Shown here one piece after another: positions 7,203 to 15,336 of a DNA stretch of 64,000 nucleotides. The DNA lies in assembly GCF_943193045.1 (NCBI RefSeq), contig NZ_CALPCN010000001.1, forward strand, positions 1 to 64,000, given 5' to 3'. The position numbers and the translations under genes were made by a program. Position 1 is the stretch's first letter. Every line of letters begins with the position of its first letter. Under the pieces are notes generated by a model that had not been told where the DNA came from, did not search any database, and saw only the letters and a list, made by a program, of their open reading frames with translations. Source of the DNA: Pumilibacter muris (lineage in GTDB: Bacteria; Bacillota; Clostridia; Christensenellales; Pumilibacteraceae).

Positions 7203-7567
7203 ACGAAAAGAAACTCTACAAGGTAACTATTACCGACGAAACCGGCAAGGTAGTGCACGAGGTTGAGAGCGATTGCATAATCGCGGCAATTTCCGACCCG
7301 TCCAAGGGCACAAAAGAGTGCTCGGCAATCCACGGGGTATATATGACGGACTGCCCCGGTATTACGATACAACACGCTTTCCAAGCGGTGGAAACCGTAA
7401 AAAGGGAGGCAATCGCTAAAAATCCGACGCTCGGCATAATGCTGGCAATGGACAGCCTCGACCGTATCGCTAAAAAGCACGGCGTTAAACTCGGCGCAGA
7501 CGAAAGCGGCAGCGAGGGCTCGGGGGGGGTATTTGACTTTTTTAACGAAATACTGAAACGGAGGTAA
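7199..7567 (+). CDS. Early phage protein of unknown function
   Basis: 122 aa. The start at 7199 is fixed by an exact copy of the start module and by the ATGA overlap with the gene upstream; the longer open frame is not used. The N-terminal 50 residues look like a small beta domain (YKVTITDETGKVVHEVESD), followed by helices. No family recognised. Confidence 0.7.
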   Translation: MNEKKLYKVTITDETGKVVHEVESDCIIAAISDPSKGTKECSAIHGVYMTDCPGITIQHAFQAVETVKREAIAKNPTLGIMLAMDSLDRIAKKHGVKLGADESGSEGSGGVFDFFNEILKRR

Positions 7568-7569
7568 TT

Positions 7570-8034
7570 ATGCGACTGAAAGAGTTACGCGGCGACCTTA
7601 AGCAAAAGGAGGTCGTGCAGCACATCAAAAAAACCGATAAGCGGGTGGATAGCGGACTTTATTCCAAGTATGAAAACGGCGTTGCGCTGCCTACTCCGGA
7701 GCAACTGAAAGCTATTTGCGAGCTGCTGGGCGTCGAGCCGCTGGACATTTACAGCGAGGCGGAAATCAACCTCAAGAGCACCAAGGCGACCGTACATAAA
7801 GCTACCGCCAAGGAAAGCGAGGAGCCGGAAACGTACAACCTTTGCGTGAGGCTTGAGCGCGGCGCTGCAAGGTGGTTTCGCAAAGACATACTCGCCGCGT
7901 GTGGGTATCGTAACCTTACCCACTGGGTAAACGTCGGACTGCTGCGGCTCAAAAAAGAGTACGAAAAAGTTACGGCAAAGGCAAAGAAAAAAGCCGCCCG
8001 AATTGAGCGACAAAACGGACGGCACGATAATTGA
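7570..8034 (+). CDS. XRE-type DNA-binding phage protein
   Basis: 154 aa. Residues 1-62 form a helix-turn-helix domain (VDSGLYSKYENGVALPTPEQLKAICELLGV). The second half is basic (ARWFRKDILAACGYRNLTHWVNVGLLRLKKEY, then many Lys). GGAGG lies just ahead of the ATG. It is probably another regulator of early phage expression. Confidence 0.75.
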   Translation: MRLKELRGDLKQKEVVQHIKKTDKRVDSGLYSKYENGVALPTPEQLKAICELLGVEPLDIYSEAEINLKSTKATVHKATAKESEEPETYNLCVRLERGAARWFRKDILAACGYRNLTHWVNVGLLRLKKEYEKVTAKAKKKAARIERQNGRHDN

Positions 8035-8111
8035 GGACATACCAAAATCAACAACTAACGCTATAAGACTATAGCACAAAAATTTCAAAATGTCAAGGAG
8101 GACATACCAAA

Positions 8112-8423
8112 ATGAAAACAATCTACAAGTGCGAAATTTGCGGCAAGGAGTTTTCCGACTGGGAGGAGTGCAGCAAGCACGAAAAAACTTGCAAGGAAAT
8201 TCACGCAACCGGCTTGCGCCTCGCGGAGCAGCTCAACGACACCGTGAAAGCAGCGGACGAGCGCGGCGGCTGCGAGGTTGGTATCTGCGTCGGAGCGGAC
8301 GACACGATTTACCGCTTTATCGGAGCCGAATACAGCGCAAAAGAGCGCCTCGTCGTGCTCGACGTTGACACGGACGACAACCTCGGCAGAAAGAGAGGAG
8401 GGGCAAGCAATGGCAACAACTAA
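8112..8423 (+). CDS. C2H2/C2HC zinc-finger phage protein
   Basis: 103 aa. The N-terminal finger is Cys7-x2-Cys10-x12-His23-x3-Cys27 in KCEICGKEF...CSKHEKTC, then an acidic domain. It starts at an exact start module; a decayed copy of the module with ATC sits about 60 bp upstream. Its end overlaps the ERF gene start by 14 nt. Probably a DNA- or protein-binding accessory protein. Confidence 0.75.
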   Translation: MKTIYKCEICGKEFSDWEECSKHEKTCKEIHATGLRLAEQLNDTVKAADERGGCEVGICVGADDTIYRFIGAEYSAKERLVVLDVDTDDNLGRKRGGASNGNN

Positions 8424-9237
8424 CGGAATTTACGCCGCTATCAACGGCATTATGGAGGAAATCGGGGCAATCGGCAAGACCTCGAAAAACCAGCAGCAAG
8501 GCTTTATGTATCGCGGCATTGACGCGGTTATGAACGCCTTACAGCCGGCGCTCGTAAAGCATAAGGTTTTCGTGGTGCCGGAAATCCTCGAACAAAAGCG
8601 CGAGGAGCGCGTTACCGGCAAAGGCGGCAACCTTATTTACTCGGTACTCAAAATCAAATACACCTTTTACGCGGAGGACGGCTCGAGCGTTTCCGCTACC
8701 GTCATAGGCGAGGGTATGGACAGCGGCGACAAGGCAAGCAATAAAGCTATGAGTGTAGCGTTTAAGTACGCTTGTTTTCAAGTCTTATGTATCCCGACGG
8801 AGGAAATGAAAGACCCGGACGCGGAAACACCGCCCGAGAGCTTGCCGAAACCTACGCAGGCGCAGCTTGAGGAACTGCAAAAGCTCAATATCGACCTTAA
8901 CAACGTGGCAACCTATTTCAAGGTAAGAGTGGAGTTTTTGAGCGCGCAGCAAGTACAGTCCGCTATTGATATGAAACGCAAGAGGCTGGCAGCGCAGGAG
9001 GCGAACGCCGCAGAGAACAGCGAGGAGCCGCCCGCAGCAGCACCGCAGAAAACTGGCAAGCCCAAAACCAAGTACCAGCAGATTAAAGAGCTGGGCGCGG
9101 AGCGTGGCTTTGATATGGAGGACGTTACGGCGCTGGCGCTGGATATGTTCGGCACCGATAAAATCAACAGCCTTTCGGACAAGGATTTCAAGGCGCTGCT
9201 TGATAGAATAAACACCAATATGGAGGGCGCGGACTAA
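8410..9237 (+). CDS. ERF-family single-strand annealing protein
   Basis: 275-aa phage recombinase of the ERF family, which anneals complementary single strands during recombination-dependent replication. Conserved core at residues 5-140: IYAAINGIMEEIGAIGK, GFMYRGIDAVMNALQPALVKH, and the MDSGDKASNKAMSVAFKYACFQVLCI segment. The C-terminal linker is Ala/Pro/Glu-rich, followed by a small domain. The start at 8410 lies inside the end of the zinc-finger gene, with AGGAGGGGC upstream. Its partner is the exonuclease that follows immediately. Confidence 0.9.
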   Translation: MATTNGIYAAINGIMEEIGAIGKTSKNQQQGFMYRGIDAVMNALQPALVKHKVFVVPEILEQKREERVTGKGGNLIYSVLKIKYTFYAEDGSSVSATVIGEGMDSGDKASNKAMSVAFKYACFQVLCIPTEEMKDPDAETPPESLPKPTQAQLEELQKLNIDLNNVATYFKVRVEFLSAQQVQSAIDMKRKRLAAQEANAAENSEEPPAAAPQKTGKPKTKYQQIKELGAERGFDMEDVTALALDMFGTDKINSLSDKDFKALLDRINTNMEGAD

Positions 9238-10118
9238 TGGAAAGGGCGATATTTAACAAGGAAAATCACACGTACACACTGGACGGCAAAATCCTTATAA
9301 GCGTTACCCAACTTATGCGCAAGCACGGGCTCGCCCCGGATTACTCGGGAATAAACGAAACAGTGCTCCAGCGTAAAGCGGAGCGCGGGACGCTTATACA
9401 CGAGGAAATCGAGCGCTATATCAAACACGGCGAGCTCGGCTTTACATCAGAGCAGGACGACTTTATCGGCTTTGCCAAAGAGCTGGGACTTAAGAATATG
9501 CGCTCCGAGCAAATCGTAAATAACGACCTTGTGGCGGGCACTATCGACCTTATGGCGGAGCGCGTCGCCGGTAAAGCCACCATAAAAGTGCTTGCCGATT
9601 ATAAGACCGGTACAACGGTGGACAAGGAGGCAGTACGCTGGCAGCTTTCGCTTTATGAGCGTTTGAGCGGTGAGAAATTCGACGAGTTTTACGTTTTCCA
9701 CCTTTGCGAGAAAAGCAAGTACATACCGCTGGAGCATATCCCCGCCGAGGAGGTCGAAAAGCTGCTTGAGTGTGAACGCAAGGGCGAGATTTACAAGCCC
9801 CGCACGCTTATGGTGCCGAGCGAGTTACTGGCAGCTGCAGAGCAAGCGGAGCGCGCCGTTAAGGTCGCAGAGGCAGCAAAGAAAGAGGCGGAGGCGAACG
9901 CAAACGAGATAAGGGCGCAGCTTATTGCAGCAATGGAGGCGCAAGGTATAAAGAGCTTTGAAACCGCCGACAAGTCAATGCTTATCACATACGTGGCGCC
10001 CTCGGTACGCCAAGGATTAGACAGCGAACTCCTCAAAAAGGAGCACCCGGAGCTTGCCCAAAAGTACGTAAAGACCTCAACCGTCAAGGCGTCGGTGCGT
10101 ATCACCGTGCGAGGTTGA
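9237..10118 (+). CDS. PD-(D/E)XK superfamily phage exonuclease
   Basis: 293-aa nuclease of the Cas4/RecB-like PD-(D/E)XK fold. Visible motif residues: His55-Glu56 in LIHEEIE, Asp104 in GTIDLM, Asp121-Tyr-Lys123 in LADYKTG, and Gln136 in WQLSLYERL. The C-terminal 70 residues form a long Ala/Glu helix. Its ATG overlaps the ERF stop (TAATG), so the two are translationally coupled. Together they form an exonuclease/annealase recombination pair. Confidence 0.88.
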   Translation: MERAIFNKENHTYTLDGKILISVTQLMRKHGLAPDYSGINETVLQRKAERGTLIHEEIERYIKHGELGFTSEQDDFIGFAKELGLKNMRSEQIVNNDLVAGTIDLMAERVAGKATIKVLADYKTGTTVDKEAVRWQLSLYERLSGEKFDEFYVFHLCEKSKYIPLEHIPAEEVEKLLECERKGEIYKPRTLMVPSELLAAAEQAERAVKVAEAAKKEAEANANEIRAQLIAAMEAQGIKSFETADKSMLITYVAPSVRQGLDSELLKKEHPELAQKYVKTSTVKASVRITVRG

Positions 10119-10119
10119 T

Positions 10120-10692
10120 ATGCTGGGCTCGTTTATAGGAAAGTACAAAGATTGCCTCACGGACGAGCGCGGCGCCGTCGTTGTTTCTTTTACCGTTGAG
10201 GGCTCGGAAAGGTACGCCGCAAGGCAATGCGCGGCTGCGGCGCAGACGGCGCTTGCAAGTGGCAAAGAGCGGCTCAAAATCGAGGTGAATATCGACAAGC
10301 CCAAGCGGTCGCTTAACGCAAATAATTACTTTTGGCAGTTATGCGACAAAATCGCGCAAAAGGTCGGCAGTAGTAAGCTGGACGTTTACCGCGGTTATGT
10401 GCTCGAGCAAGGCGTCTTTGAGGCTATGGAAATTAACGCGGCGGCGGTGCAACTCTTTACCGAGGTATGGGGTGCCCGTGGCGACGGCTGGCTCGTCGAA
10501 CTGCTGGACGGCGCGGAACGCGAGGGTTTCGTATTGCTCCACGCCTACAAAGGCAGCAGCACCTACGACAAGGAGCAAATGGCGCGGCTTATTGATAGCG
10601 TCGTAACGGACGCAAAAGAGCTCGAAATTGAAACGCGAACGCCGGAGGAAATCGAACTAATGAAACAGCGCTGGGAGGGCTCCCGTTTATGA
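10120..10692 (+). CDS. Phage recombination-module protein, NinB-like candidate
   Basis: 190 aa. The central segment KRSLNANNYFWQLCDKIAQKV and the end STYDKEQMARLIDSVVTDAKELEIETRTP match a protein type found next to ERF/RecT and SSB genes in many Firmicutes phages, sometimes labelled NinB-like. NinB acts in recombination in lambda-type phages; the assignment here rests on pattern and context only. It overlaps the HNH gene by 4 nt. Confidence 0.6.
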   Translation: MLGSFIGKYKDCLTDERGAVVVSFTVEGSERYAARQCAAAAQTALASGKERLKIEVNIDKPKRSLNANNYFWQLCDKIAQKVGSSKLDVYRGYVLEQGVFEAMEINAAAVQLFTEVWGARGDGWLVELLDGAEREGFVLLHAYKGSSTYDKEQMARLIDSVVTDAKELEIETRTPEEIELMKQRWEGSRL

Positions 10693-10988
10693 AATCCAAA
10701 CGAACGAAAGCCCTTGCAATTACCCCGAAAGTCAAAAAGGCGGTTTACGACAGGGACGGCGGGAGGTGTGTTTTGTGCGGTAGCCCTTACGGGCTGCCCG
10801 AGGCGCACTATATCCCGCGCTCGCAGGGCGGGCTCGGCATAGAGGAAAATATCGTAACACTATGCCGAAATTGCCACCGTGAACTCGACCAAACTACACG
10901 CCGGGCAGAACTGCTCAAGCGCGTAAAGGCTCACCTTGATATATGGTACCCGGGCTTTTCGGACAACGACCGAATTTATAAAAAATAG
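10689..10988 (+). CDS. HNH endonuclease
   Basis: 99 aa. Zinc-binding pairs Cys27/Cys30 and Cys59/Cys62 frame the HNH core (EAHYIPRSQGGLGIEENIVTLCRNCH), with His40 as the likely catalytic general base. The end overlaps the start module of ssb. Position within the recombination block, not next to terminase, argues for a role in DNA processing or in homing rather than packaging. Confidence 0.85.
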   Translation: MKSKRTKALAITPKVKKAVYDRDGGRCVLCGSPYGLPEAHYIPRSQGGLGIEENIVTLCRNCHRELDQTTRRAELLKRVKAHLDIWYPGFSDNDRIYKK

Positions 10989-11002
10989 GAGGATACACCA
11001 AA

Positions 11003-11425
11003 ATGAACAAAGTTATTTTGATAGGCAACCTTGTGCGTGATGTGGAGCTTTCCACTACACCCAGCGGCGTATCGGTGGCAAAGTTTACCCTCGCGGTAAA
11101 TCGCAACTTTCAGAATTCTGCGGGCGAACGCGAGGCAGACTATCCCAACATTATAGCGTGGCGCGACCTTGCAGACCGTTGCGCGCAATACCTTTCCAAA
11201 GGGAAAAAGGCGGCGGTGGTAGGTATGCTGCAAACACGCTCGTATGAGGTGGAGGGGCAAAAGCGATACGTTACCGAGGTGGTGGCAAGCGAGGTCGAAT
11301 TCTTGACCCCGAAAGGTGAAAGCCAGCAAGAGGCGCCGAGAGGTAACGCAGCACCGCAAGGGCAGAGAAATAGGCGACGCGACGAGCTCGTGCCGATTGA
11401 CGACGACAGCGACTTGCTTTTCTAA
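11003..11425 (+). CDS. ssb: Single-stranded DNA-binding protein
   Basis: 140 aa, OB fold at 1-105 (MNKVILIGNLVRDVELSTTPSGVSVAKFTLAVNR and the NIIAWRDLADRCAQYLSKGKK region), then a short basic/Gln linker and the acidic tip DDDSDLLF that recruits partner proteins. Somewhat shorter than host SSBs, as usual for phage. Starts at a start module with a two-base change. Confidence 0.93.
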   Translation: MNKVILIGNLVRDVELSTTPSGVSVAKFTLAVNRNFQNSAGEREADYPNIIAWRDLADRCAQYLSKGKKAAVVGMLQTRSYEVEGQKRYVTEVVASEVEFLTPKGESQQEAPRGNAAPQGQRNRRRDELVPIDDDSDLLF

Positions 11426-11436
11426 CGGAGGCGTAA

Positions 11437-12156
11437 ATGGAAATCAAAAAATCATACTACGCCGTAATACCCGCGACGGTGCGCTACGACAAGCGGATAC
11501 CAGCAGCCGCCAAGCTCTTATACGGGGAAATAACGGCGCTATGTAATCAGAGCGGGCTATGCTGGGCAGAAAATACATACTTTGCCAACCTCTACGAGGT
11601 GAACACCCGGACGATACAAGGCTGGATAAACGCCTTGCTCAATGCGGGATATATACACCGAAATATCCAATACGCCGAGGACGGCAAGACGGTTATACGC
11701 CGCTGCTTGAGTATCGCGTCGTCTGAAATCACCACCCCGTGCAAAAATTTTCACGAGGGCAGCGCTGAAAGCAGCGCTACGGTAGCGCTGAAAAATTCAC
11801 CTATAATATTACAAGATAATACTACAACGAATATTACAAGAAATAATCCCCCTACCCCCGGAAAAAAGAAAGCACTTTTTGAGGGTATGACGGCAGAAAC
11901 CGACTTGCCGGAAAGAGTAAAAGCCGCCGTATATAAGTGGCTGGAATATAAAAAGTACAACTATCAAGAAATGGGTTTCAAGGCTTTACTCACTATAGTG
12001 CAAAGAAAGGTCGAGGAGTACGGGGCGGACGCGGTTATCGAACTGGTGGACGAGTGTATCTCAAACACGTGGAAAGGGCTTATATGGGAAAAACTCCAAA
12101 AGCGCCAACCGCAGCAACAACCTAAAAAGCCGCGAAACTACGACGAGGAGGACTGA
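11437..12156 (+). CDS. Phage replication initiation protein, winged-helix (replisome organizer)
   Basis: 239 aa. The N-terminal winged helix at 1-90 (IPAAAKLLYGEITALCNQSGLCWAENTYFANLYEVNTRTIQGWINALLNAGYI) is the HTH typical of phage replication proteins. A low-complexity Asn/Thr/Pro linker at about 125-145 leads to a DnaD-like C-terminal helical part (EMGFKALLTIVQRKVEEYGADAVIELVDE). It sits directly before the DnaC-like loader, the standard order. Confidence 0.82.
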   Translation: MEIKKSYYAVIPATVRYDKRIPAAAKLLYGEITALCNQSGLCWAENTYFANLYEVNTRTIQGWINALLNAGYIHRNIQYAEDGKTVIRRCLSIASSEITTPCKNFHEGSAESSATVALKNSPIILQDNTTTNITRNNPPTPGKKKALFEGMTAETDLPERVKAAVYKWLEYKKYNYQEMGFKALLTIVQRKVEEYGADAVIELVDECISNTWKGLIWEKLQKRQPQQQPKKPRNYDEED

Positions 12157-12159
12157 CCT

Positions 12160-13020
12160 ATGGAGCACGTAAATGACGTCTTAAGCAAGTTAGTGCCGCC
12201 GCCAAGAGAGGCAGACGCCGACGAGTACGTGGGTGAGGACGGCTTGATTTATTGCAAGTTATGTAAAACCCCGCGGCAATTTATATTTGAGAATTTTACG
12301 GGCGGCAAGCCGGCAATCCTCCCCAAGTTATGCAAATGCAAAGAGGAGGCAGCCGCAAAGCAAAGACAAGAGGAGGAGCGCCGGGAGCGCCGGGAGCGCA
12401 TAGAGAACGCCCGCAGTAGGGCAATTTCGGTACCCTCTTATCGCAGTTATCGCTTTTCGGTGGACGACGGCAAGACGCCCAAGACAACGGAAATATGCAA
12501 AAACTACGTGCGAAATTTTGCGGAGTTTGCAAAAACCGGGCAAGGGCTTTTATTGTACGGCGACGTCGGGACGGGCAAAACCTTTTACGCTCTTTGCATA
12601 GCAAACGCGCTTATCGACCGCGAATACAAAGTGCTGCATACAAGCCTTGCCGACGTGGTAAAAATGGCGCAAGATTTTGACAATGCAGAAAGCCACTTTA
12701 TGCGGTTGATGTGGCAGCAATGTATCATAATAGACGACCTCGGCACCGAGAGAGCGACCTCGTTTGCCGAGGAGCAAGTCTATAAGTTTATAGACGGCTG
12801 TAACACGCACGGCGTGGCGCTAATTGTAACAACCAACTACACACCCAAAGAGCTGGAGGCAGCGGCGGCGGATACATCAGACTTGACCCACGCCCGAATA
12901 TACAGCCGATTGCTCGAAAAGTGTTTCCCGGTAAGGGTAAACGACATTAAACGCCGAGAGGCTAACACTGCCAAGAACAAGGCGACGGTTGCAGAACTGC
13001 TCGGCATAAATAAAAAATAA
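12160..13020 (+). CDS. DnaC-like helicase loader (AAA+ ATPase)
   Basis: 286 aa. N-terminal Cys32/Cys35/Cys58/Cys60 may bind zinc; an Arg/Glu-rich helix follows at 62-86. Walker A GDVGTGKT (134-141) and Walker B CIIIDDLG (188-195) are intact. This type loads the host replicative helicase at the phage origin defined by the preceding replication protein. Start at 12160 has GAGGAGGAC upstream. Confidence 0.9.
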   Translation: MEHVNDVLSKLVPPPREADADEYVGEDGLIYCKLCKTPRQFIFENFTGGKPAILPKLCKCKEEAAAKQRQEEERRERRERIENARSRAISVPSYRSYRFSVDDGKTPKTTEICKNYVRNFAEFAKTGQGLLLYGDVGTGKTFYALCIANALIDREYKVLHTSLADVVKMAQDFDNAESHFMRLMWQQCIIIDDLGTERATSFAEEQVYKFIDGCNTHGVALIVTTNYTPKELEAAAADTSDLTHARIYSRLLEKCFPVRVNDIKRREANTAKNKATVAELLGINKK

Positions 13021-13037
13021 TCGGAGGACATACCAAA

Positions 13038-13934
13038 ATGCCAAAAATAGCATATAAGCAAATCAATTTCAGAGATAAGAGCCTCGAACTTATCGACAAG
13101 GTAAACGAGATAGTGGGAGAATACGACGCTCAAAACTATGAGCTCACGCTCCGACAGCTTTATTACCAGCTTGTTGCGCGTGATATTATACCAAACAATC
13201 AACGCAGTTACGACAATATCGGCGCGCTTGTAAATAACGGGAGGCTTGCCGGTTTAATAGACTGGTACAGCATAAGCGACCGCACGCGCAACTTAAGACA
13301 GCGCGCACACTGGGACAGCCCCAGCGAGATTATTTCGGCAGCAGCACATCAGTTTCAAATTGATAAGTGGGAGGGGCAAGAGAACTACGTCGAGGTATGG
13401 GTTGAAAAAGACGCCCTCGTCGAAATCGTCGGCAAGGCTGCCGAGCGCTGGGACACCCCTTACTTTTCTTGCCGTGGGTATGTATCGCAAAGCGAAATGT
13501 GGGCAGCAGCGCGTCGCATTAAAAGAAACCTCGAGCAGCGAGGCTTTGAAAAGGCATATATAATTCATTTAGGCGACCACGACCCCAGCGGTATAGATAT
13601 GTCAAGGGATATTATAGAGCGCCTCACAATGTTTTCAGAGGAACTCCGCGACCGAATAGAGCTTGACCGTATAGCCTTGAATATGCCGCAAATCCGCAAA
13701 TACAATCCACCGCCCAATCCGGCAAAGATTACCGACAGCAGATACGGCGCGTATGTATCCCAGCACGGCGGTAAGAGCTGGGAGCTGGACGCGCTCGACC
13801 CTCGCGTCCTCGACGACCTTATCGACAAGTCTATACAAGAGCACCTCGACAAAGGGCTCTATCTCGAGCGCGAGCGTTCAGAAAAATCGGAGCGCGACAG
13901 GCTGCTGGAATTTGCGCGCAACTGGGAGGACTAA
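13038..13934 (+). CDS. TOPRIM-domain phage protein
   Basis: 298 aa. N-terminal helical part contains LRQLYYQLVARD, seen in topoisomerase VI A/Spo11-like and OLD-like contexts. The TOPRIM core shows Glu123 in VWVEKDALVEIVG and the acidic pair Asp180/Asp182 in IIHLGDHDPSG. Such proteins cut or nick DNA with metal ions; the exact substrate is unknown. It starts at an exact start module and is followed 4 nt later by the PAPS-reductase-like gene. Confidence 0.78.
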   Translation: MPKIAYKQINFRDKSLELIDKVNEIVGEYDAQNYELTLRQLYYQLVARDIIPNNQRSYDNIGALVNNGRLAGLIDWYSISDRTRNLRQRAHWDSPSEIISAAAHQFQIDKWEGQENYVEVWVEKDALVEIVGKAAERWDTPYFSCRGYVSQSEMWAAARRIKRNLEQRGFEKAYIIHLGDHDPSGIDMSRDIIERLTMFSEELRDRIELDRIALNMPQIRKYNPPPNPAKITDSRYGAYVSQHGGKSWELDALDPRVLDDLIDKSIQEHLDKGLYLERERSEKSERDRLLEFARNWED

Positions 13935-13937
13935 AGA

Positions 13938-15038
13938 GTGGAAAAAGACGACTTAAAATACTTGCAAGCGTTCAAGTTTCCCAATAAGGTAATGCGCTCG
14001 CAAACAAAGATACTCGAGTACATACTCAAACTTAAGGGTAAGGTGTACGTTGCATTTTCCGGCGGTGTTGATAGCACGGTGCTGCTGGATATGGTGTGCA
14101 GGGTGTGGGCGTCGCTGGAGGAATACCGCGAGCAGCCGCTTACGGTTATATTTGCCGATACCGGCAACGAGTTTATGGCGATACGCCGCTTTGTGGTTGA
14201 ATTCTGCGCGATATGCGAAAAGCGCCACGGTATCAAAATTGACCTCATAAAGGCGCGCAATAAGGAAATAAATTTTTACAAGATACCCTCAACCGTCGGC
14301 TATCCGGTGGTGAGCAAAAAGGTTTCTCGTATGGTGCGGGATATTCGGACGTGGTGCCGCGAAATTATGGCAGCGCACCATATTGAGGGCGCGCTTACGC
14401 GGGAGGTATTCGAGCGTATTATTGTCGAGTATGAGCCCGAAATGACGCACACTATACGCTTATACTTTACCGGAATTACAAGCAAAGGGAAAACGTGCAA
14501 AAGCCGCAAGCTGCCGCGTAAATGGTATAAACTTTGTTATGCACCTTTTGAGGTGAGCGAAAAGTGCTGCGACCTTATCAAAAAAGACCCTTGCAAAGCG
14601 GAGGCAAAAAAGCGCAAACTTTACGGGCTGGTGGCTACTATGGCAAGCGACAGCAAGCAGAGAGAAAGCGCCTACCTCGCCACCGGTTGCAATTCGTTTA
14701 ATGGGAGCCGCACAAAAAGCCAACCTATGGGCTTTTGGTTTACGGACGACGTTACGGAGTACCTCCGCACTTACTCGCTTGAGTATTGCAAAGAGGTTTA
14801 CGGGGATATTTGCCCGCCGGGGAGCAGTAACCGCTTTACGAAAGAGCAGCATACCGGTTGCAAACTTTGTCTTTTTGGCTGCCACCTCGAGGCGACGCCT
14901 AACAGGATACAGCGACTTGCGGAAACGGAGCCCAAGATGTACGACTTTGCTATCAGAAAGGAGGACGGACTAAACTACGGCGAGGTTATGGACTACCTCG
15001 GAGTACCTTACAAAACGGAGGGAGGCAGCAATGAGTAA
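13938..15038 (+). CDS. Phosphoadenosine-phosphosulfate reductase-family protein
   Basis: 366-aa member of the adenine-nucleotide alpha hydrolase fold. The PP-loop SGGVDS at 41-46 and VIFADTGNEF are clear. Cys-rich C-terminal stretches (YAPFEVSEKCCDLIKKDPC and HTGCKLCLFGCHLE) suggest an Fe-S cluster, as in DndC and phage PAPS-reductase-like proteins. It starts with GTG. It might act in sulfur transfer to nucleic acid or in cysteine supply; no other dnd gene is present, so phosphorothioation cannot be claimed. Confidence 0.82.
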   Translation: MEKDDLKYLQAFKFPNKVMRSQTKILEYILKLKGKVYVAFSGGVDSTVLLDMVCRVWASLEEYREQPLTVIFADTGNEFMAIRRFVVEFCAICEKRHGIKIDLIKARNKEINFYKIPSTVGYPVVSKKVSRMVRDIRTWCREIMAAHHIEGALTREVFERIIVEYEPEMTHTIRLYFTGITSKGKTCKSRKLPRKWYKLCYAPFEVSEKCCDLIKKDPCKAEAKKRKLYGLVATMASDSKQRESAYLATGCNSFNGSRTKSQPMGFWFTDDVTEYLRTYSLEYCKEVYGDICPPGSSNRFTKEQHTGCKLCLFGCHLEATPNRIQRLAETEPKMYDFAIRKEDGLNYGEVMDYLGVPYKTEGGSNE

Positions 15039-15336
15039 AATACACGACCTTAAGATATTGAAAGAATATTTTGACGCAAAGCTCGCCGGCGTAAAGCCTT
15101 TTGAAATCCGTTACAATGACCGGGATTTCCAAGTGGGGGATTACTTGCGGCTCCGCGAAATCGTACCCATACCGAACACGTCGCCAGTAATGTACGATTA
15201 CACCGGGCGGGTACTTATTACGGAGGTGCTCTATATTCTCAACGGCGTGGGGTTGCAAGACGGTTACGTCGCGCTGGGTGAACGTCCCGAGGATTACCTC
15301 GAAAACGATTTCCCGGAGGGAGGCGGCAATGGATAG
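15031..15336 (+). CDS. DUF3850 / ASCH-like RNA-binding protein
   Basis: 101 aa. The pattern HDLKILKEYFDAKLAGVKPFEIRYNDRDFQVGDYLRLRE is characteristic of DUF3850, a small domain related to ASCH (RNA-binding). Overlaps the PAPS-reductase-like gene by 8 nt and the HNH gene by 8 nt. Role in phage biology unknown. Confidence 0.8.
   Translation: MSKIHDLKILKEYFDAKLAGVKPFEIRYNDRDFQVGDYLRLREIVPIPNTSPVMYDYTGRVLITEVLYILNGVGLQDGYVALGERPEDYLENDFPEGGGNG

Larger units (their letters stand above)
5864..13040 (+). repeat. Recurrent translation-start module GGAGGACATACCAAAATG
   Basis: An 18-nt unit made of the Shine-Dalgarno site, a fixed spacer and the start codon occurs at 5864-5881, 7184-7201, 8097-8114 and 13023-13040 without change. 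It occurs at 10988-11005 with TACACC for CATACC and at 6956-6971 with a GTG start. A seventh copy at about 8033-8049 ends in ATC and starts no gene. The host genes and the late phage genes do not use it. Confidence 0.85.

Noticed and set aside
8278-8409. Upstream extension of the ERF gene
   Set aside because: It overlaps the zinc-finger gene almost fully; the ATG at 8410 has a good ribosome site and matches the ERF N-terminus.
5864-13040. Recurring GGAGGACATACC units as a CRISPR or dispersed repeat array
   Set aside because: Spacing is irregular (0.2-3 kb) and nearly every copy sits exactly at a gene start, so it is a translation-start module.
13938-15038. DndC of a phosphorothioation system
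   Set aside because: No dndA, dndB, dndD or dndE partner is present; only the broad PAPS-reductase family can be supported.
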